A stretch of DNA of 64,000 nt from Bombus terrestris. Lineage: Eukaryota; Arthropoda; Insecta; Hymenoptera; Apidae. Shown here one piece after another: positions 20,946 through 31,800 of this stretch. The stretch spans positions 1,860,001 through 1,924,000 of the forward strand of contig NC_063285.1 of NCBI RefSeq assembly GCF_910591885.1, read 5' to 3'. The stretch's first letter is position 1. Every line of letters begins with the position of its first letter. The notes beneath the pieces are model-generated. The model made no database searches, was not told where the DNA came from, and worked only from the letters and a program-made list of their open reading frames with translations. The position numbers were made by a program, and so were the translations under genes.

Positions 20946-22250
20946 ACAATTAATAATTCGATTATTTATAAAGCACACCTTCTGTCATTTTACTTTTGTA
21001 TTTGCGTGATTACCTCGAAAATGAAGGTAAATTCGCCGGCGATATTTTCGATATGTGTGTATACCCATGCGATATACATAGGTTAAGAATATATTTTTGT
21101 AATATTTATCGGAAATCCGTGTCTACGTATGCATCGCATTATTTTAGATTTATTGTTACATCAGTTTTGGTTTGATTTTGCCGTCGGAATATCTTGCATT
21201 TTATTTGACTACATCGTACTGACAAGCTCTGTTTGGATTCGTTCTGTAGTTCGTATTTCTTTCGTTTATGTTAATGAGAAGTCGTAAATTCGTGACTATT
21301 ATCAAGGTCGTCACTATTGTCAGGAATGGCTGTAGACGGTTATTTTACGACTTTCTCAATTAGCCTCTTTGGAAACTTAGAGACAGTCCAGACCATCACG
21401 AGCTCTGAAACAGTTAAGCATCCCTAAATATGCCCTGACCGTTTTTCCATCGTATTGTGTGCTAAACGCTTCAGTTGAAATCCAGGCATCTTTGTAAAGT
21501 TTTAACCCTTCTCCTTACACTTTGTACTCATCTTAACAATAAAGGTTATCTTTATATATGTATTTAGGATATGTCTATATATTGTAGTATCTTTAATTTT
21601 GCGCCACCTTCGAAAAGGTTGCGGTATATATAATATGCTGTTTAGTAAGTGAATGAGTAATCCTAACTATTGTTATACGTGCGTATAAATAAAATATAAA
21701 TATGGTTGACATTATTTAATTCTTGTAATATTCCTTATTTGTATAAATACAAAGAAAATTATTTGTCACTTTGCAATGCATTTCAAAATTGATAATATTT
21801 CTTTGGAAAAGATTTTTCATCTTATTATACATTCTTTAGTGTAGCGACCAATAATACAGGGTGAACGTAAAACGGTTTTCATTGTTATTGATAAGGCGGT
21901 AATTTCTTTCTATCTATTTATTACTCTTGTTTCGTTTCTTTATACTTATTAATGAATAAACAATTGTGTGGGCTATCCAGTGCTGTATGCGAATAAGGAA
22001 TAAACCAGCTATACTGCGCCAGCAGTATTATACTTTGAACAGTGACAGAGAAGGATATTTCTATAACTTAATAGTGCGTCAGACATCACTTCGCGGCGAA
22101 CAGATTTCCGTCGAAAATGAATAATTCGCAGAAGATCGTATCCTGTGACGATTTATGCCGACTAAAGAATATACAATGACCACTTAGATTTATATGTCGG
22201 GTTATCGTTAGAAATTTTAGGCGTGAAATAATTAATAAGTATAACGAAAG
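20946..22250. other. possible 3' LTR, then unassigned AT-rich DNA
   Basis: Sequence after the integrase tail has LTR-like features: a polyadenylation-type AACAATAAAGG at 21536-21546, and paired GTCGTAAATTCGTGACTATT / GGTCGTCACTATTGTCAGGA near 21282-21332. No clear terminal repeats are seen. From 21650 to 22250 I see nothing I can name. Confidence 0.3.
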
Positions 22251-22254
22251 CTAT

Positions 22255-22705
22255 TGACAATGTTCCTGGGCTCAATAACGAATCCACGGTCAACGGGTAA
22301 ACTCTTTGTACAATGGAATACATTTTGTAGCACGCAGACACGTTAACTCAGACGCTGGGTTACTTTCAGACTGACAGCCAAGACGATGACAGTAAACTCT
22401 CTAAGGTGATTGCAAAATAAAAGACAGATACAGTCACATATGTCAAATACATATAGATCGGGAATATCAACAAATTCCCAAGCGCCGTAACTAGGCAGTC
22501 CCGCGTAAACCAGCATTGCTCCTGATCGAGACTTGATTGCTTATACAGCGTATCCCTCAACATCGGTACCTCCTCTGTAAGACATTTCGTTCATCCCGTG
22601 ACCGTGGCTACGTTCGGCGACCAGTTACGTCACCTCGAGCCCAAGTATTGGGGATCTTCCTAAAGAAAGGCCCGATGTCCCTACATCTCCGACATATATA
22701 AAGAT
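22255..22705. mobile_element. partial copy of the long inverted-repeat family
   Basis: The right part (22575-22695) reads GTTCATCCCGTGACCGTGGC, TACGTTCGGCGACCAG, CTCGAGCCCAAG and ends CATCTCCGAC before ATATATA. It matches the terminal 150 bp of the element at 26935-28598. The left part (22262-22300: CCTGGGCTCAATAACGAATC, CACGGTCAACGGG) is a diverged inverted counterpart and matches 27788-27825 in the centre of that element. The outer left end is eroded. Confidence 0.6.
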
Positions 22706-23104
22706 TGACGTTACTGTCGTTGAAATATTTGGGATAATTTTGTATCTGTCTGTTTCCCCTTGCCTATTGAGAAAGGCACTGCTATAACCGCGTGACAGGA
22801 CAAAAGTTTGAACAGGAGGAACGAAAGTGACGTCATAAAAGATAGTTGATTGTTGATGAGATCTCAATGGTATCTTACGAGAATTTGCGAATAATTCATT
22901 TAAGACTGCAAGAATTCAAGATATATAAAAAAATATTTGGTGACAGAAATGTATTTCTCTTCGATGACATCTCTTTCATGCGATTATTCCCAGCAAAAGA
23001 ACATTGTTGTATTGTATAAAAACAGTGGTGTGCTGTAAAGATTAATTTATAGTACCAAGTTTCATTCTGCGAACTCATCATTAATATGAGGTAAAAGGAT
23101 GATA

Positions 23105-23860
23105 CAGAGTTTATCGACCTATTAGATAATTTACAGTTTGGCGAAATAACAACTTCTGAGTTTGAAATACTATGAGTGCGAAGGAGTGATATATAGCAGT
23201 AAGAATATTCCAGATAGTAAGATTCGTAGACGAATATAACACAAAAATGATTGATGAATTAGCGAAATTACGTCGTGTGTACGTTATTCATTGAGTAGGC
23301 GAGAGTCGGGAAGCAGCTACATGCGAGAAAAAAACTTCCGAAAATATTATTCATGCAGATGTAAATAATCATGGATAACTGTTGCATGCAATAACATTAG
23401 CCGAGGGATCACGAGTTATGTTGCGACGAAACATACCAATTTCCGTTGGTTTGATAAACGACGCAATGGGAATGGCAAAGAAATTTATTTGTCAGAAATT
23501 TATTTGAAGAGGTCAGCTGAAAGTGAGAGAATTGGAAGCAGATTCAAATATGCTGACGGCTACATTCCCATATCTCCAGTAATAGCAATGTTTCAACTGA
23601 CGAAATGTTACGGAGATGTTGAATAAAGAATGTCATCGCTTGTGCTAAGCTGGACAGTAGCGGTACACAGATTACAAATGGCTATAATAGATAGGACCGT
23701 AATTGATCTTGGCAAAGAGAATTTTGCAAAAGTGCAAATCTATGCCGCTTCTAGTCGTGTGGAAAGTTTAGGCAGCTTGGACATATCTGATCTAGCATCG
23801 AATGAAATTTTTAACAAACCATGTGACGAAAGAGCACTTGCAGCGACCAGTTTCCATGGA
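23105..23860 (+). pseudogene. PIF1-like helicase relic, probably Helitron-derived
   Basis: The plus strand encodes, across frame breaks, the C-terminal half of a PIF1-family DNA helicase, the kind carried by Helitron rolling-circle transposons. Visible blocks are FIDLLDNLQFGEITTSEFE (from about 23110), FVDEYNTKMIDELAKLRRVY near 23220-23280, AEGSRVMLRRNIPISVGLIN near 23400-23460, PISPVIAMFQLTKCYGDVE near 23570-23625, VLSWTVAVHRLQ near 23640, DRTVIDLGKENFAKVQIYAA near 23690-23755 and SRVESLGSLDISDL. The last blocks correspond to helicase motifs V and VI. The expected H-K-S-Q-G motif is altered to HRLQM. Stops occur near 23175 and 23295. No Rep domain or Helitron ends were found. Confidence 0.75.
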
Positions 23861-24342
23861 GAAACGCTCAGACACAAAGAAATGAAATTGGCGAATAATA
23901 ACATATCATTCGCAATAACAATAGTTAAGAATGGAAAAGTAGGAAATTTGCAAGCTATCTCTACAAGACGTATAAGATTACGTCACAATAGCTTAATTCA
24001 ATCCAAAGTAATCAATAAACCTTTAAAATTCTATCTTGCTTTTGGCATCTAATGTGAACAAATGGTTATTTATAACAGTGTCCTCTGCGGGAACCAATGC
24101 GGCTTCGCAAATCGTGCCCAAAGACGAGCAGGTTATTATCCGCTAACTGTGAGAGGGCGATTGCGAAAACCGGTAGGCGTTTTCAGCTACTGAAGATACC
24201 GTAACTCGTTGCGATTCTTTCAACCGCAGCAGGGTCGAAGGTTACAACAGCGAATAGTTGTTTGTAGATATTTGCTATTATTAATTATTATATCAGGAAA
24301 TCAGAATTTATATTTCAAACGAATATATATTTCAAATCGAAT
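23861..24342. other. unassigned stretch between helicase relic and gypsy remnant
   Basis: The open frame that contains the helicase tail continues to 24052 with sequence I cannot match to a family. From 24053 to 24342 there is GC-moderate sequence without recognisable motifs. Confidence 0.35.
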
Positions 24343-24674
24343 TTATATTTTCAAAATAACGCCCTTGTAAGTTGGTAATAAGTTGAACGCCCTTCGCCGA
24401 CAAGAGGTCGGATTGATAGCTCGTCTACGCACTACCTCAAATTCTCTTGCAGCCGCCTCATTCTCGCTTTTGGTTCGCTTCTTAGAACTCGCGACAGAAT
24501 TTGTTTGTACAACTCTATAATTCGCGCGATCCTCGCTGCATCCTACAAAAACTTCATCGCAACCGTCCATGTCGTTTCCACCCGACGCTATTGCGGTTAT
24601 GTTTGTCGCAACCGATTCATCTAACGAAATTTTGTTCATTACGACGGTGTCCTTGAGACAAGCACTCGTGGGAA
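24343..24674 (-). pseudogene. gypsy internal region after protease, decayed
   Basis: This is continuous with the gag-protease region on the minus strand, but no RT motif can be read. A 98-codon open frame (24343-24639) contains ASSKKRTKSENEAAAREFEV and no known domain. The element is apparently cut off at about 24340, so pol beyond protease is absent. Confidence 0.4.
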
Positions 24675-26386
24675 CTACAACTGCCTGCTTGTGTCGACAC
24701 GAGATAGATCTACCTCACGCGCTCCCGTCTCTATGTCTACTTTAAGGACCTCTGGAAACCCATCGGAATTCTCGTTTTTTATTCTACTAATGGAGATATC
24801 TCCCCTCTTCATGTTTATCTCAACGGTATCCAGGAAGTCTGTACCTATCAACAACGAGTGTTGCATCGCAGTGTTCGGAACTACGTGTATCGTTATATGA
24901 TACAATTCACCGTCTATAATAATATCTGTCGGAAATTTCCCGAGCGTAAAATTTCTTTTAGACCCGATACTGTGAAATTCAATAATGTCTCGACTTAATT
25001 TGGGCGCTCCGATTCTTACATACTGATTATACCGCATCAAGGTTAACTCGCTACCGGTGTCTACCAGCGCGCTCAGTTCGAAATTTCCGATCTTCACGAC
25101 TTTACCACGCTTCGTCGGTAACAATCGAAACACACTACCAACCTCTTTAATGGACTCGCTCAGATTGTCGCACCTCGATGCAATGTATCCGTATTCTCTA
25201 CACTTGAAACATTTAGGTCCCCTCGACTTGTTCGGACACTCTGCACACACGTGTTCTTCATCACCGCAATTATAACACCTTTTATACTTCCTTACATCTT
25301 CCGACTGCTTGTATCTTCCATTGTCCTTAGCTCTCACCGGTCTCATAGTTGACTCTGCTATACGGGATTCTTGTTCCTCATAGATGATAAGATTTTCTTT
25401 TAGCTCTTTTATTGATTTAGCCCCGTACAATATTGTTTTATTGACTTCTTTGTCTCTTATTCCATCTATGATGTACCTTATCTTTGCTGCTTCTTCCATA
25501 TTCATTTGACTGGCTATACCAAGCATTCGGTACATGTACGCTGTACATCCTTCGTCGTCTCCTTTTTTTTTTTTTTTGTTTCCTGCAGTTTCCGGTGTAT
25601 TTGCCAAGTGTTAAATTTTTTCGAAAACTCCCTTATCAGACCTTCTTTTAACTCGCGCCAAGTTCTAGCATGGCACTCATAATTCACAAATATTTTTGCC
25701 GATCCGTTCATCAACTTTTTTGCATAAATTACCTTTTATTCTTTTGTCCACCTACATATGCTTGCAGTTTCTTCGAACGCCTCGAACCATTGATTAATAT
25801 TTTCGTTGTTTTCGCCTGTAAAAACTTCTAAGGCGTCTTGGACATCCTGAAAACTTACTGTTGTATACCTACGTGCTTTCCTACGGAATTTGTCAGGTTT
25901 TTGATATACACCTCGCACGTTCCTTTTGCTTTCTCTTTCGTCTTCTTCGTCGTCTTCAGTTTCGCTTTCGTCGTCGTTCTCTTCTTCCGACGACGTATTC
26001 TCTTCTTCCATCGCCGCCTGTAGTCTCACACGTAGTTCAGCTTTTCTTCCTCTCGTCTCTAGCCCCATACTAGCAAGACGTTCTCTTAATTCTTTTGTCC
26101 TAAGCTTCTCGAGATCTTCGTCTTCATCTCGATCACGCTTAGTTTTTGGTATTGCCCCTGAACCTTGCTTCTCCGTGGTCTTTTTACCGTTTGCTGGCTC
26201 TTTAGGACTTGGTTGTCCAGTACTATATGCTCGACTTAGCCTGGCAACCAACACTGACCTTGCACCAGATATTGGTAGATTTAACTGTGCAAGCTTGTTT
26301 CTTAATTCTTCCAGCGTTAGATTTTCCTCACTTGAAAACTGTTCTTCTTCACAATTTGCCATTTTCAACTCTTTTCTTTTCAGCAC
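24675..26386 (-). pseudogene. gypsy gag-protease with two SAP motifs
   Basis: This is the gag polyprotein and protease start of an LTR retrotransposon, which packages RNA and matures the particle. From the N-terminus, two SAP-like helix-extended-helix motifs are visible (LTLEELRNKLAQLNLPISG and LRTKELRERLASMGLETRG), then an acidic Glu/Asp/Ser tract. An in-frame TAA at 25736-25738 follows WTKE, then the capsid-like region (ECHARTWRELKEGLIREFSK). A frameshift lies at the T run near 25563-25578. Two zinc knuckles follow: CYNCGDEEHVCAEC is intact, while CFKCREYGYIASRC has Tyr in place of the His ligand. The aspartic protease has ALVDTGSELTL and LLIGTDFLD. The likely start is the ATG at 26359-26361 or 26384-26386. 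It is disabled. Confidence 0.85.
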
Positions 26387-26426
26387 GAGTAGTTCCGTAA
26401 AACGTGTCGTTCTCTGTCTGGTTTCA

Positions 26427-26444
26427 ATCCCGGATGAGCCCCCA
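26427..26444 (-). promoter_or_regulatory. tRNA primer-binding site
   Basis: On the minus strand, TGGGGGCTCATCCGGGAT lies three bases inside the LTR. It starts with TGG, the complement of a tRNA CCA end, as expected for the minus-strand primer site of an LTR retrotransposon. I cannot name the primer tRNA with confidence. Confidence 0.65.
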
Positions 26445-26447
26445 AAA

Positions 26448-26913
26448 TGTAGTATCGGAAAGGATAGGATTAGGATAATTTAGATTTGTAAAATTCTCCT
26501 AATGCTATTTATTTAAGATAAATAAAAATAACAGAGATTTATTGGACAGAGAACGATAAATGTTCAACTTGAACTAAACGCAAAAATCTTATTCTACTCA
26601 AATCACTCTCGCAACTCTATAACTCTAACAACTAAATCTCTCAAGAACGCTAGCAACTCTGGCAACTCCGCTGACTCTTTCAACTCTACAACTCTACTCC
26701 TCCGCTTCTCGACTAACTCTGACCTCTCGATAAAACGTTCTCACCTCTCGATCAACGTTATTTTGTCCTTTTCCTAATCCGGTCCTGTTTTCGTGCCGCA
26801 AGGACTAGATGACTTTAGTCAATAGGTTTTTCTCTTATGTAAACCAACAGCCGAAGGTCAGACGACAATGTTTTGGTTTGTTTCTAACCAGGTTTTTTCC
26901 TCACGATACTACA
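26448..26913 (-). repeat. 466-bp 5' LTR of the gypsy element
   Basis: The ends are perfect inverted repeats, TGTAGTATCG and CGATACTACA, including TG...CA. On the minus strand the LTR is followed by the primer-binding site and gag, so it is the 5' LTR. It holds a polyadenylation-type signal (CCAATAAATCTC near 26540) and a run of GAGTTG/AGAGTT units (26600-26700). No matching 3' LTR is present in the window, which fits truncation near 24340. Confidence 0.85.
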
Positions 26914-27446
26914 ATACACATGTATATATATATATGTCGGAGATGAAAGAACACCGGAACCCCTCCCTGGATTCGCGGGAATACCGTAACGTTGTAACTT
27001 AGATTAAACAAATGCCGCTCCGACTATTCGAGATTTATGATCATGAGCTTGGGCTCGAGGCGACAATCAGTCGCCGAACGTAGCCGCGGTCAAAGGGATG
27101 AACGTTTTATCTAACAAAGGCACAGAGTAACTCTATACCTCTCCTTAAAAGAAATAGTCGTAGCGACACGTGGCAGTAAATACTTCAATAGTTTCTATCC
27201 CGCGGCCCGCCACACGCAGATTTTGTCCTCCGGGTAAGATGATCACCGGGTGTCGGCATGCCTTTGCGGCGTATGTTTAGCTAACGTGAGGACCCGCTAT
27301 AGATCTTAAGATTTAGTCAAGCGAAGTCCGTCAAATAGACTTTGTTGCAACTACGGGAAGATAGGAGAAACCTATCCCCCACGAGCGTTGCCCCCCGTCA
27401 ACAACCTCCCCTCAAGGGCGGCCAGCATCTCTTTCAAAACGCCGAT

Positions 27447-27598
27447 ATGGAGATCGACCAATTAGCAATAGCGCTAATTTCCCTCTCCTTCGGAACGAAA
27501 GCTTTCTTTGACGAATCCGAGGATCTCATATCCTTAGACCCACCCAATATAGTTTTCCTCGACGACATCGTCGAGACGGAGAGGCATTCTTTGGTACG
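27447..27598 (+). other. coding-like segment in left arm of inverted-repeat element
   Basis: About 50 codons from an ATG at 27447 read MEIDQLAIALISLSFG and then LDPPNIVFLDDIVETERHS. The inverted arm encodes a same-length counterpart at 27926-28075 (minus). The alignment has no gaps although many residues differ. The open frame begins upstream at 27342 and runs into the TA repeat. No known family fits. It could be a remnant coding exon or mere chance in a conserved repeat. Confidence 0.35.

Positions 27599-27602
<4 letters not shown>

Positions 27603-27650
<48 letters not shown>
27603..27650. repeat. (TA)24 microsatellite
   Basis: An uninterrupted TA tract lies at the inner end of the left arm of the inverted-repeat element. 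Confidence 0.95.
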
Positions 27651-27653
<3 letters not shown>

Positions 27654-27925
27654 GATATAAACGAATCCCTATTGGCGCTAGACGTGATCATCATGCAATA
27701 GAGGAGATATTTACTAGTGCAAATATGACTATGAACGAATTGGACAAGTAATCGCGATAATTAGGTACTCGAGAAGCTAATGACAATGATCCTAGGCTCA
27801 CTAACGAATCCGCGGTCAAGGGGATGACGAACTCTACTTTTCTTCAGCGTCTAAGTTGTACTCAATGTTAATGCACGAGGCAATCACTACGTATCTGAGA
27901 GTTACTTGAATCGTCTTTGCGATCG

Positions 27926-28075
27926 TACCGGAGAGTGGTTCTCCATCACGGTAACGCTGTCGAGGAAAATTATGACGGGTGTGCCTAAGGGCACGAAATC
28001 ATCGGATTCGTGGAGAAAAGCCTTCATTCGGAAAGTGAGGGAAATCGGCGTTACTGTTAATTGGTCAATTTCCAT
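27926..28075 (-). other. coding-like segment in right arm, counterpart of 27447-27598
   Basis: On the minus strand the arm reads MEIDQLTVTPISLTFRMKAF and then FLDSVTVMENHSPV, colinear with the left arm's segment and in the same frame relative to the repeat. About half of the positions are identical and substitutions are often non-synonymous, so there is no clear sign of protein-level constraint. Confidence 0.3.
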
Positions 28076-28894
28076 GTTGGTGGTTAGGGAAGGGTGCTAG
28101 TCGCCCTTAAGAGAAAGTTCGAGAAGAGGAAGCGTCGTTCGTGAGAAAATAGATTTCTCCTATTTTCTCGTAGTTGGGACGAGGACTGTTTGTCGGTTTG
28201 AAGGACTTTAGTTAAACAGATCTTAAGATTTATAGCAGGTCCTCAGGCTAGCTGAACATGTACTGTGGAGACGCGTCGACATCTGGTAATCATCTTACTC
28301 AAAGAATAGGGTCTGTGTGTGGCGAGCCACGCGACAGAAACCGTTGGAATGTTTACTGTCGCGTGCCGCTACAATAATTTCTTTTAAGGAGAGCTATAGA
28401 ATTACTCCATCCCTATGTTAAGTAAAAGCGTTCATTCCGTGGCCGCGGCCACGTTCAGCGACTTGTTGTCGCCTCGAGCCCAATCTCGCTATCACAAATG
28501 TCGGACAATTGTAATTGAGTTAAATTATAGAGACTAAAATGTTGGGGGTTTTCCGAAGAATTCCAAAGGGGAGGCCCCGGTGTCTTTTCATCTCCGACGT
28601 ATATATATCGGAATAGAGAGAAAAAACGCATGGGTGAACGTATTATAGAAATGCTTTATTCAGAAATGTTAGAAATTCGAATTTCCAATGGTTTTTATTC
28701 GATAGAATAATGTATTGATAGATGGATTTACTACAGTGGATTAAACGGAAAACGATGATTATTTAACGTGAACTTAATGCAGTAGTATGATATGAGAACT
28801 CTCGATTAACGACTCTTGACTCTAGACTTTCAGGTGGCCAACTGAACATCAATGACTGCGGTGCTGAAATATATTGATGGTCGTTAGACCTATT

Positions 28895-29015
28895 GAAGTT
28901 TCCCGACCCTTTCGGTTTATCGGCATTTGCGCTTTATCATCGACATTGTCTGTATTGTCGGTGATCTTTCCGCGGTACTATAATAGAGACCAAAGAAGCC
29001 GTTGTAAAGAGGATC
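28895..29015 (-). repeat. LTR-like repeat, inverted copy of 8808-8930
   Basis: On the minus strand: AACGGCTTCTTTGGTCTCTA, GCGGAAAGATCACCGAC and GACAATGTCGATGATAAAGC. The similarity to 8808-8930 is clear, with scattered changes. The 28620-28890 interval between the inverted-repeat element and this block is unassigned. Confidence 0.5.
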
Positions 29016-29154
29016 GTTGTGCCAAAGACTAAACACTAGAGAAGATTTTTTTTTTTTATTTATTAGAATATTTACAATCAATTCTCGTTGAGAATTTTCA
29101 GTAACTTAATTTGGCGTGATACAATGACATGGATTATAATAGCTTTATATTGTT

Positions 29155-31800
29155 GATTCTAGTAGAACTAAGGATTTAATCTAGTGGGTATTTTCTTTTT
29201 AGTCTGCGGATCTGGTCCGTCGTGTCCAGTAGTTGGGTGACTAGTGGGTTGTGGTGGTTGTTGACTCTTGTGTTATATCTGCTTCTGGACTTGTGTATTT
29301 CATCTTTGACTGTAGGTATCTTGAGGTCACGGTGGATTATTTCGTTGGTAACATACCAGGGTGCATTTAATAGGGATCTTAGCGTTTTCGATTGGAAGCG
29401 TTGGAGTATTTCAACGTTGGAGTTACTTGCTGTTCCCCATAGTTGGATTCCGTAGGTCCAGACAGGTTTTATTACGGCCTTGTGGAGGGTTATTTTGTTC
29501 TGTATGTTTAGTTTGGAGCGTCGGCCCGTGAGCCAATAGAATTTTCTTAGCCAATAGAATTTTTCAAAGTTAGCCTCCTGTCCAGGGTCATGCCGAGGTA
29601 TCTTACGGAGTCCTTGCTTGGGATTATTGTGTTGTTAATGGTGACCTGGGGGCAGGTTTGTTTTCGGAGCGTGAAGGTTACATGGGAGGATTTTTTTCGT
29701 TTATTTTAAAACCCCATTTTTGGAACCACTTTTCCATGGAGTCGAGACCTCGCTAGAGAGTAGATGAGGCAATTGCCGGGTCTGCGTGGGTAGTTAATAG
29801 TGCTGTGTCGTCGGCAAATGTTGCTATTGTTACCTCGTTAGATATGGGTAAGTCGGCAGTGTAGATGGAGAATAGTAGGGGTCCGAGGACACTACCTTGT
29901 GGTATGCCGGATTCTATTGGGAATGTTGCGGAAGTGGCGTCTAGACATTTAACTATGAATTGTCCGTTGGTTAGGTAGGATTTTAAGATGGAGTAGTATG
30001 GGTGGGGTAGGATTTTTTTAAGCTTGTAGAGTAGCCCTTCATGCCATACTTTATCGAATGCCTGTTGGATGTCTAGGAATACCGCTGAGCAGTATTTTTT
30101 CTTTTCAAGGGTTTGGCTGATCATGTGGGTTATGCGGTGGATTTGCTCTACTGCTGAGTGTTGTTTTCGGAAGCCGAATTGGTGATCTGGGAGTGTTTTC
30201 AATTCTTCTAGGAGTGGAAGGAGACGATTCGTGAGCATCCTCTCGAATAGTTTAGACAGGGTAGGTAAAAGACTGATTGGGCGATAGGAGCTGGTTTCAT
30301 ATATTGGTTTACCGGGTTTGGGGATGAGAGTGATTAGTGAGATTTTCCACGCCTTAGGAAAGTGTTCAAGGCGGAGGATGGCGTTAAAGATTGATGCGAT
30401 GAGTGCAATCCCTTTTATGGGAAGTTCCTTGATTGCTTTATTTCCTATTAGGTCGTGGCCTGCTGCTTTCTTGGGGTTTAGGCGACTGATTGCTTCTATG
30501 ATCTCTGCAGAAGTGAAGGATTCAATAGGAGGGGACATTTGGGAGGGGGTGTGCTGGTATTCGGTGACGTCCGCTGCAGCTATGGAGGAATGCGGTTGGA
30601 ATACTTCAGTCAAGTGTTTGGCAAATAGGTTAGCTTTTTCTATAGGGCTACGCGCCCATCCACCCTGTGGGCGGCGGATTGGAGGTATTATTTGTGGGGG
30701 GCGCGTGAGTTTCCTGGAGGCTTTCCATAGTGAGTAGTTGGAGTCGGCTGTGGGGGACAAGCTGGCGAGATATTTGTGAAAACGGTCATTATTGTAGTTT
30801 TTTATGGTTTTGGATAGTTTTCTAGTTGCGTTGTTTAGTTTGCGTTTGTCCTCCGGTGTTCTATGTGTCTGCCATATCCTTCTTAGTCTACGTTTTTCTG
30901 CTATTTTTTTTAATATGTACTGGGATTATTCGTGATTGCTGATGGATGTTTTTGCCGGTGTGGAGAAGCGGATAGCGTTTATTATGCTCGCGTTTAGGTA
31001 TTCCGTGGCTGCTTCGATTTCTTCATTGGTTTTTAGTGAGGTTGAGGCTGAAGTTGTGTGGGTAAAGACTTCTCTAAAGAGCTGCCAGTTGGTGTGTTGG
31101 TTATGAATGGAGCCATTAGGTGTATTCTCGATGATAGTTGAACTGACTGTTACTATCACGGGGGAATGATCAGAGGAGAGATCAGCCGAGGAATTGATTT
31201 GGACGTGTCTTGACGAGATATTTTTAGTTATGAGGAAATCAAGGAGATCGGGTATTTTGTTTGTGTCGGTGGGCCAGTGTGTGAGTTCGTATGTGGTAAG
31301 GTAGTTGAGGTTGTTGGTTATTATGCTGTTGAGGAGGTTTTTGCCTCTTACTGTAACCAGCCTGCTGCCCCATTGGGTGTGTTTAGCATTGTAGTCTCCT
31401 CCGGCTATGAATGTATTGCCCAGGGTGTCCAGGAAGTTGTCGAAGTCTTCTTTGGCGATGGAGTGTCTGGGAGGGCAGTATACAGCTGAAGTGGTGATTG
31501 TACCATGACAGTCTTCTATTGCTACGTTTGTTGCTTGGAGGTAGTCTTTCTGGAATGGTGGAAGTTCGTAGTGCTTAATGTTTGATTTGATTATGATTCC
31601 GGTGCCGCCGTGGGCCTTTCCGCTGGGGTGTTGGGTATGGTAGAACTTGTATCCGTTTATGTTCAGGTAGTTTTTGTCGGTGAAGTGGGTTTCAGATATG
31701 AGCATTATGTCGATTAGCTGGTGTTTTAGGAAGAGTTCTAGCTCAAGTTTGCGTTGCGCTAGACCGTTGGCATTCCACAGAGCTATGCGTCTTGGTTTTA
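29155..31800 (-). pseudogene. jockey LINE ORF2: endonuclease and reverse transcriptase, interrupted
   Basis: The N-terminal APE-type endonuclease has RRIALWNANGL, LISETHF, GGTGI, FIAGGDYNAKHTQWGSR and SSDHSPVIV. An in-frame TAA follows at 30926-30928. The reverse transcriptase resumes in the same frame (to 29753) with NPKKAAGHDLIGNK, YRPISLLPTLSKLFERML, HQFGFRKQHSAVEQ, CSAVFLDIQQAFDKVWHEGL, ESGIPQGSVLGPLLF and the catalytic box FADDTALL. An in-frame TAG then stops it, and the C-terminal region (KPVWTYGIQLWGTASNSN near 29440-29495) is reached only after frameshifts. The catalytic residues seen are intact. Confidence 0.88.

Larger units (their letters stand above)
26935..28598. mobile_element. 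1.66-kb element with inverted arms of about 670 bp
   Basis: The left arm (26935-27598) begins TGTCGGAGATGAAAGAACAC and the right arm (27924-28598) ends GTGTCTTTTCATCTCCGAC. The arms stay alignable through their length. Landmarks are GGGCTCGAGGCGACAA, ACGTAGCCGCGGTCAAAGGG, AGATCTTAAGATTTAGT and TTTTCCTCGAC, each seen inverted in the other arm. Both outer ends and the centre abut TA repeats. The centre (27599-27923) has a (TA)24 tract and a further piece resembling 22262-22300. Each arm carries a colinear coding-like segment. No transposase, RT or helicase motif was seen. It may be a long-TIR non-autonomous transposon or two same-family elements inserted head to head. Confidence 0.7.

Noticed and set aside
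22366..22867. Two minus-strand open frames with hydrophobic stretches
   Set aside because: They lie within or beside the inverted-repeat family copy and have no conserved features.
23861..24052. Extension of the helicase open frame as a new C-terminal domain
   Set aside because: The continuation does not resemble PIF1 helicases or other domains and is probably read-through into unrelated sequence.
25926..26483. A Ser-rich plus-strand frame of 185 codons
   Set aside because: It is the antisense shadow of the gag acidic tract (GAA/GAC codons read as TTC/TCG). No independent support.
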